NCBI GenBank assembly: GCA_011109175.1
Contig: RDEW01000031.1
Coordinates: 124,001 to 188,000 of the forward strand
Length of the DNA: 64,000 nucleotides
Direction of reading: 5' to 3'
DNA from: Dicyema japonicum
Lineage: Eukaryota > Dicyemida > Rhombozoa > Dicyemidae
Of the stretch, positions 59,265-64,000 are shown piece by piece (within the stretch, counting starts at the first letter, position 1; every line of letters begins with the position of its first letter). The notes below the pieces were generated by a model, which was not told the DNA's origin, searched no databases, and was given only the letters and a program-made list of their open reading frames with translations. The position numbers and the translations under genes were made by a program.

Positions 59265-59475
59265 TGTCACGTCTTATGACATATAAAATTTCTCGATTCT
59301 GCACTTTTTAATTGTTGCCTGTTCTTGTTCCTTAGCCCATTGACACATTCTTCTGTTCTCAATTGATTGTTATTGATCAGATGGTATACCTCAATATAGT
59401 CTGCCAATTTTATGTTCACACTTCGTAACTTATATAAAATGGGCATGCATGTAATTTGCCTCAAGTCATTTGACC
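59265..59475 (-). pseudogene. R4/Dong-like LINE fragment
   Basis: ITCMPILYKLRSVNIKLADY then LINNNQL: matches 1470-1560 (+). Short and broken. Confidence 0.55.
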
Positions 59476-60310
59476 TATTTCCGAATGGAATAGATAAGAG
59501 CTTCGTAGTGTGTTGCTCAGCATAAATGATGACAGAAATATTATTCGCAGAAGGGTGGCACTTGATAAATTAAAAATTTCCTTTTTTAAGAAGTTGGTAA
59601 GGAATTTTTTGGTAAAGTATCTATAATCCATGGGAAATTGGCCTACTATTTTACTTAGCACAAAATTCATTCAAGCAATTTTCAAAATTGGAAATTTCAG
59701 TATTTAGAATCTAAACTTCCTGACCCTACGGAAAGGTAAATTCTTTTTATTTGACCTTCGCCAGACTCTTCAAATTAGCCACCGATTTTTTCTTACTCCA
59801 GTGGGGATTCCTATAATGGCGGATACTTGGAAAGAACGCGATCCTTGAACAGGATATGTCCCACCCCTACCGGAGGCACCTGATAAAACCTACTATATAT
59901 ATTTGTGGTTATAATCAGCATTGGCAGGAATCTGAAAAAGTTCTTTGAAGCGAGAGTATCCATTCATTTGACGTCAGAGACGTGGGACTTTCTATCAGTA
60001 AACAGAGAGATGGTAATTCCAACTGGAAGTTTTCCGTCTCGTCTACAGGACTTAGGAGAAACTAACCACCCCAAACCTTTTTTTTGAAAAATAGTAGAAT
60101 TAAAATCGAAGCAGATAGCTGGCTGCCAGTATCAACCCTAAAAGGCTTTTTCTAATGATGCCCAGCTACTTCATCGGAAATTTTTTATGGCTAACATAAG
60201 TTCAATTTTCTTTGACTCATGCTCTTTTTTGTAACCCCAATGCAACACCTTAATAAGCTTTAAGAACAATTTCAAAGAAAAAAGTAAGATGATACAATAT
60301 TAAACAATTG
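59476..60310. other. Spacer; includes dispersed repeat near 59800
   Basis: 59800-59860 matches 48590-48650. Rest unassigned; ECT2 3' UTR lies at the right end. Confidence 0.4.
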
Positions 60311-63300
60311 TTAAATGGTTTTCTTATGACGAATTCTACGGAGTATTCCAGATTTCTTTGACTTCTTTTCAGCCCCCTTGTCGGAGATAAGAGAAAACTA
60401 TCAATCAAATATTAATGAAAAATACAGTAGATCCGTTAATACTCTCCCTGCGAGAAATACGCTTAAAAACAGACGAATCGTACGAAAAAAGTGACGTCGT
60501 CTCGAATTCATCAACATAATTCATAGACGCCTAAGAAAAAATATCAGGTTAATACCCTCGCAATGTTCATATTCATGTTAATTTCAGGAGATGCTTTAGA
60601 GCTTTTAAAATCCGAATAACCGAATGAAAACATCCGAGTCAAACTATGCGTCAATCTAAGGAAATTCAACAAAAACAAAAACCTTGACAATTTTGACTGA
60701 ATGACACTTGATGGAAGATTATCAATCCCACAATGAAGAATTAGCGAATTCTACATATCAGAAAAAACTACGTTGCTGCAGGAGGTGGAATTACTGATAT
60801 GCTTTGCCAAATCGTCAATAACCTTCTTCTTCACATCGCAATCACCCATTTCTTCTCTAATAAGGGAAAAAGCACAAATAAGCTCACTCATCGAATTAAT
60901 TGACTGCCAAACCAATGCAAATACATAATCTGAATATAAAAAAAGATTAAAAAAACCGCTATCATCTACAAAAATGATGCGACGTATAAACGAATGAGGT
61001 AGCAATGCAATGTGTTTATATGGTTTTGTCTGTCTATGTCCAGGAATGTTAATTTTTCTCCTACATTTGCAGAACTAAAAGTAATATTTGAATGTGAAAC
61101 TTCAAGATAGTCGTTGAATACACAAATTATCATTTCGTCTCCTTCTTTAACCAGCAGATTGGATAATTCTGTCACTTTAATTTTCATCAACAATTTGCTA
61201 CTGGACGATTGCAATGATTGCTTTGAAATTAAGATAATAAAAAACAGGGCATTTGGATATATCATTTATAAGATCAAGCATGCATGCTAAATTGTCATTT
61301 TCCTCACAAAACCGATTAATCTTTCTAAAAATAAATATGCAATGAAACGATAAAGAATTTTCTAGCAAAGAAACTGCTTGAGTAAGAGATGAATGCTCTG
61401 GAAACTTCTCTGAAGTGTACTTTAACATTTCTGGTCTAATTATGATCAGTAACCTTGCAGGAGAAGTTTTGTCTGAGGGAGCCGTTGAATAGGTCTAATA
61501 TAAAGATCAAGGAATTTCTGTCTTGCACTCACTTCAAATGACTCTTTAAGCTAAAAGTAAAAAAAATAAAAAAAAAATAGAATAAACAACAAAAATAAGA
61601 TTAAAAAAGATTAACGAAAATACCTTAACAAATGCCATAAATCTTGGTTTTTCGACCATCAAGTTTTTTACACGTTTAATTGAATCTTTGTATTTATTGG
61701 TAAACCTCATATATCCTGTAGTAATTTGGTCAATCCTTTTAATATAAATTTCCCCAATTGAAGCTTTATCATTCCAATTAGCAGCAATTTGGGACAATTC
61801 ATTCAAAATTGGTCGATGAATTTCATAAAGGTGACTTATAGTTCCAAAAATATAACTGATGTCTGAGATGGAAATAAGTTCTTTATTAGGATCACCGACC
61901 AATTGGGAAGCTCAGTGTAAATATTCTTAAAATATAAAGAATTGAAAGAAAACCTGTCCAATAAACTCCAATACACTACAATAATTAATTTCGGTATTGT
62001 AAAGCTCGTCAAATAAAAAATGTTGCCTAGTTTTGACTGCTGTTGGAGGCGGTTTCTGCTGGCCTTTTGAATCACTATTTGAGGACATTCCTGAACATTT
62101 ACAAACTGCATCTTAAGCCTTAAATTCTAATGTTTATACTTGAGTGTGTCGAAGAAGGCGAAGGTACCGTTATGTGAGTCAAATCAACTTTATTTTTTTC
62201 ATCGATAGAATTTTCGCAGGGAATAGAAACGTTGACTGTAAGCAACTGAGAGTTTGGCCTTTCTTCCACCAGTTCGGCCAGAGTAAATCGCTGTTTTTTG
62301 TCTCGCGGTTGAATATTCTACATTTTTAAAAAATATACATTCAGATAAACCAAATAAGAATTTACGTTCACGTACATGTTAATTTGGATGCATTTCCAGA
62401 ACCACTGAAATCAAAAATTCAAGCAAACTTCCGAACTAACAACAACCACGTTGAGCTTAGAAATAAGGGGGATCTCCGAATCATCGTAATCTTCGAAAAC
62501 AACCACGTGGGTGCAATTACAATCAATCATTTCAACATAAGTACCATCAAATTATATAGGAAAAAACTAACCGTAATTTCCTATTAGATCAATGTAGTGT
62601 TGCAAATCATCTTCTGAAGAAAGTCCGAAAAATGCAATGTGAAGACCATGGAAGCACTTAATTTGATGCTTCAACATGAAATCCTCCGATAGAGGATCGA
62701 AATTTTCGTCATCACGGGCATTCCAGGATTCAGTTATCCAAGAATCCGTTAGAACAGAAATTCCCATGGCTGAGCCTTGAGCTGCTTCAGAAGAATCGGC
62801 TCGTTGACTGATGATGATTTGAATATCTTCAGAAACGATTTTTTTAACCAAGGCTGACATATTATGAAGTAGCGAAACATATTTTCCCTGAAAAAGTTAA
62901 AAAACAGTATTTAAATTATAAAAAATAGATAAAATACAATAAAAATAAATATTTGAAAATTAAACAAATTTTTTGTAAAAATAATAAAATTGATAAACAA
63001 ATTTACTGATGCGATGAAAATTAAGTGAATAGTTTTAAATTAAATTTAATAATAATCCAATCACAAAATGTTATTCACTACCTAAACTTTCGAATAAAAT
63101 AATATTTTCGAAGTAAATAAATACGTTGATTTATATGAGAATTTAAGAAAAATAATAAAGTTGTTCAAACTGCTTAACAATATTTAGATATGTTTACTAA
63201 CCATGATGTCTCGATCGAAGCCCACGCTGAAGGAAATTACGACATTCTTTAGTTTTTTGTTGTATGTTGGTCTCTTCAAGCAAGGAAGTGTCTATCAATC

Positions 63301-63597
63301 AACAAAAATCAAACATCGTATTGTTTAACATGATCCATGAACATTTTAGGACTAATGATAGATCTAATAGTGTGTCGACACTCCATAAAAGCTTCAGATT
63401 CGAAATCGTTAGTGACTAAACAATATTTTGCAATTTTTTGGTGAAAATTCCGAGATATCATTGATAAACAAGATTCTGTCAGCGACACTCTGTTCTTAAT
63501 AAAAATTGTTATTACAAACCTCAGCGGCACAATATAGTTTGGAGTCTTCATTATTTCGCTGGATGCCAACAAATACAACGAGATTTAAACCGCCCAT
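60311..63597 (-). CDS. ECT2: ECT2 RhoGEF (BRCT-BRCT-DH-PH)
   Basis: Exchange factor activating RhoA at the cell equator for cytokinesis. ATG at 63595-63597 (GGLNLVVFVG). N-terminal BRCT part: RRPTYNKKLKNVVISFSVG-type start of the first core repeat, LTDSWITESWNARDDENF, HGLHIAFFGLSSEDDLQHYI, THVVVF and EWFWKCIQINMY. The DH domain follows: FDELYNTEINYCSVLEF, FGTISHLYEIHRPIL, WNDKASIGEIYIK, YIRPIQRLPQTKLLLQEMLK. Then PH (EGDEMIICVFNDYLE, YKHIALLPHSFIRRIIF) and a serine-rich, basic tail (SKLSRLTHSLTRMFSF; ends RRIRHKKTI). Most introns are 21-28 nt; one is about 314 nt (62888-63201). The intron at 62545-62571 has no AG at its 3' end as read. One DH junction (61890-61960) is unresolved. Confidence 0.9.
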
Positions 63598-63711
63598 CCA
63601 AGACAACCACAAGAAAATTTAAACTGATACCTCCTAATTGATTGTATAATAATTACAATAAATAAAATTTAAATTTAAAAAAATATTTAATTTAAATACT
63701 ACGGCAGATGC

Positions 63712-64000
63712 TTATTTCTTTATTTAGAACCCCGGGATCACCGAGAAAGAAAGACAGAAAAAAGGTCAGACAGTTAGGTAATCCCAGTTCCAGCGATCAA
63801 ACGAGCCATTTAACGTCTGTGGTATCCCATTGTTCCCACTACCATGCAGAAGAGCCTTCTCTCATCTCTACAGAGGAATCCGATTGGGAGGGGAACTTCC
63901 TAACCAATCGACTTTCTTTTGCCTTGGCAAAAGACTGCTAAGCGGGTTTCCGTTTTCTTTACAGAACCGAAGCAATCCGGTTCCGCGACTACGGGTCGTA
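63712..64000 (-). mobile_element. Jockey-like LINE 3' end, continues beyond window
   Basis: Tail and last coding part match 2940-3240 in the same orientation (words GTCAGACAGTTAGGTAATCC, GAAGAGCCTTCTCTCATC, CCTAACCAATCGACTTTC). The 3' end reads CTCGGTGATCCCGGGGTTCT then AAATAAA on minus. Confidence 0.7.

Overview
This window reads as an AT-rich genome of a small, highly reduced animal. Its genes are metazoan: a peregrin/BRPF chromatin reader, phospholipase C-beta, the cytokinesis exchange factor ECT2, ribosomal protein L12, inositol monophosphatase, a myosin-type light chain and an AGC-family kinase homologue. Nearly every intron I could place is only about 21-30 nt long, with GT..AG or occasionally GC..AG ends. 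Introns this short are known from dicyemid parasites (Dicyema), so a dicyemid or close relative is my best guess. That is an inference from gene architecture; I had no marker sequence to confirm it.

Layout. 0-3.6 kb: SINE and LINE debris. 3.9-4.9 kb: AGC/PKN-like pseudokinase (-). 5.1-8.4 kb: LINE and SINE debris. 8.8-9.3 kb: EF-hand light chain (-). 9.5-13.4 kb: two RTE-type LINE segments. 15.1-17.1 kb: two adjacent unrecognised genes (-). 18-26.5 kb: a block of LINEs, including an almost intact element with a restriction-like endonuclease (20.7-23.2 kb) and a decayed jockey-like element. 26.5-28.1 kb: a possible pogo-like DNA transposon. 28.7-30.8 kb: BRPF (+). 32.2-33.3 kb: coiled-coil gene (-). 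33.7-39.4 kb: SINEs, a 412-bp tandem repeat, LINE remnants and a dead hAT transposase. 40.0-40.8 kb: unrecognised gene (+). 42.7-45.6 kb: PLC-beta (-). 46.9-48.0 kb: inositol monophosphatase (+). 49.8 and 53.9 kb: two tRNA-Ile genes. 51-60 kb: decayed R4-like and RTE-like LINE pieces around RPL12 (55.5-56.1 kb, -). 60.3-63.6 kb: ECT2 (-). The right edge enters another copy of the LINE tail seen near 2.9 kb.

The host genes form no operon or shared pathway, although PLC-beta and inositol monophosphatase, neighbours 1.4 kb apart and divergently transcribed, both act in phosphoinositide turnover. The repeats are more connected. One tRNA-derived SINE family shares its 3' tail with the RTE-type LINE. 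At least one other SINE family, probably two, shares a tail with the jockey-like LINE. This suggests two independent LINE/SINE partnerships in one small region. Splice junctions were inferred by eye from reading frame, protein-family conservation and GT/AG signals; transcript data would be needed to fix them.
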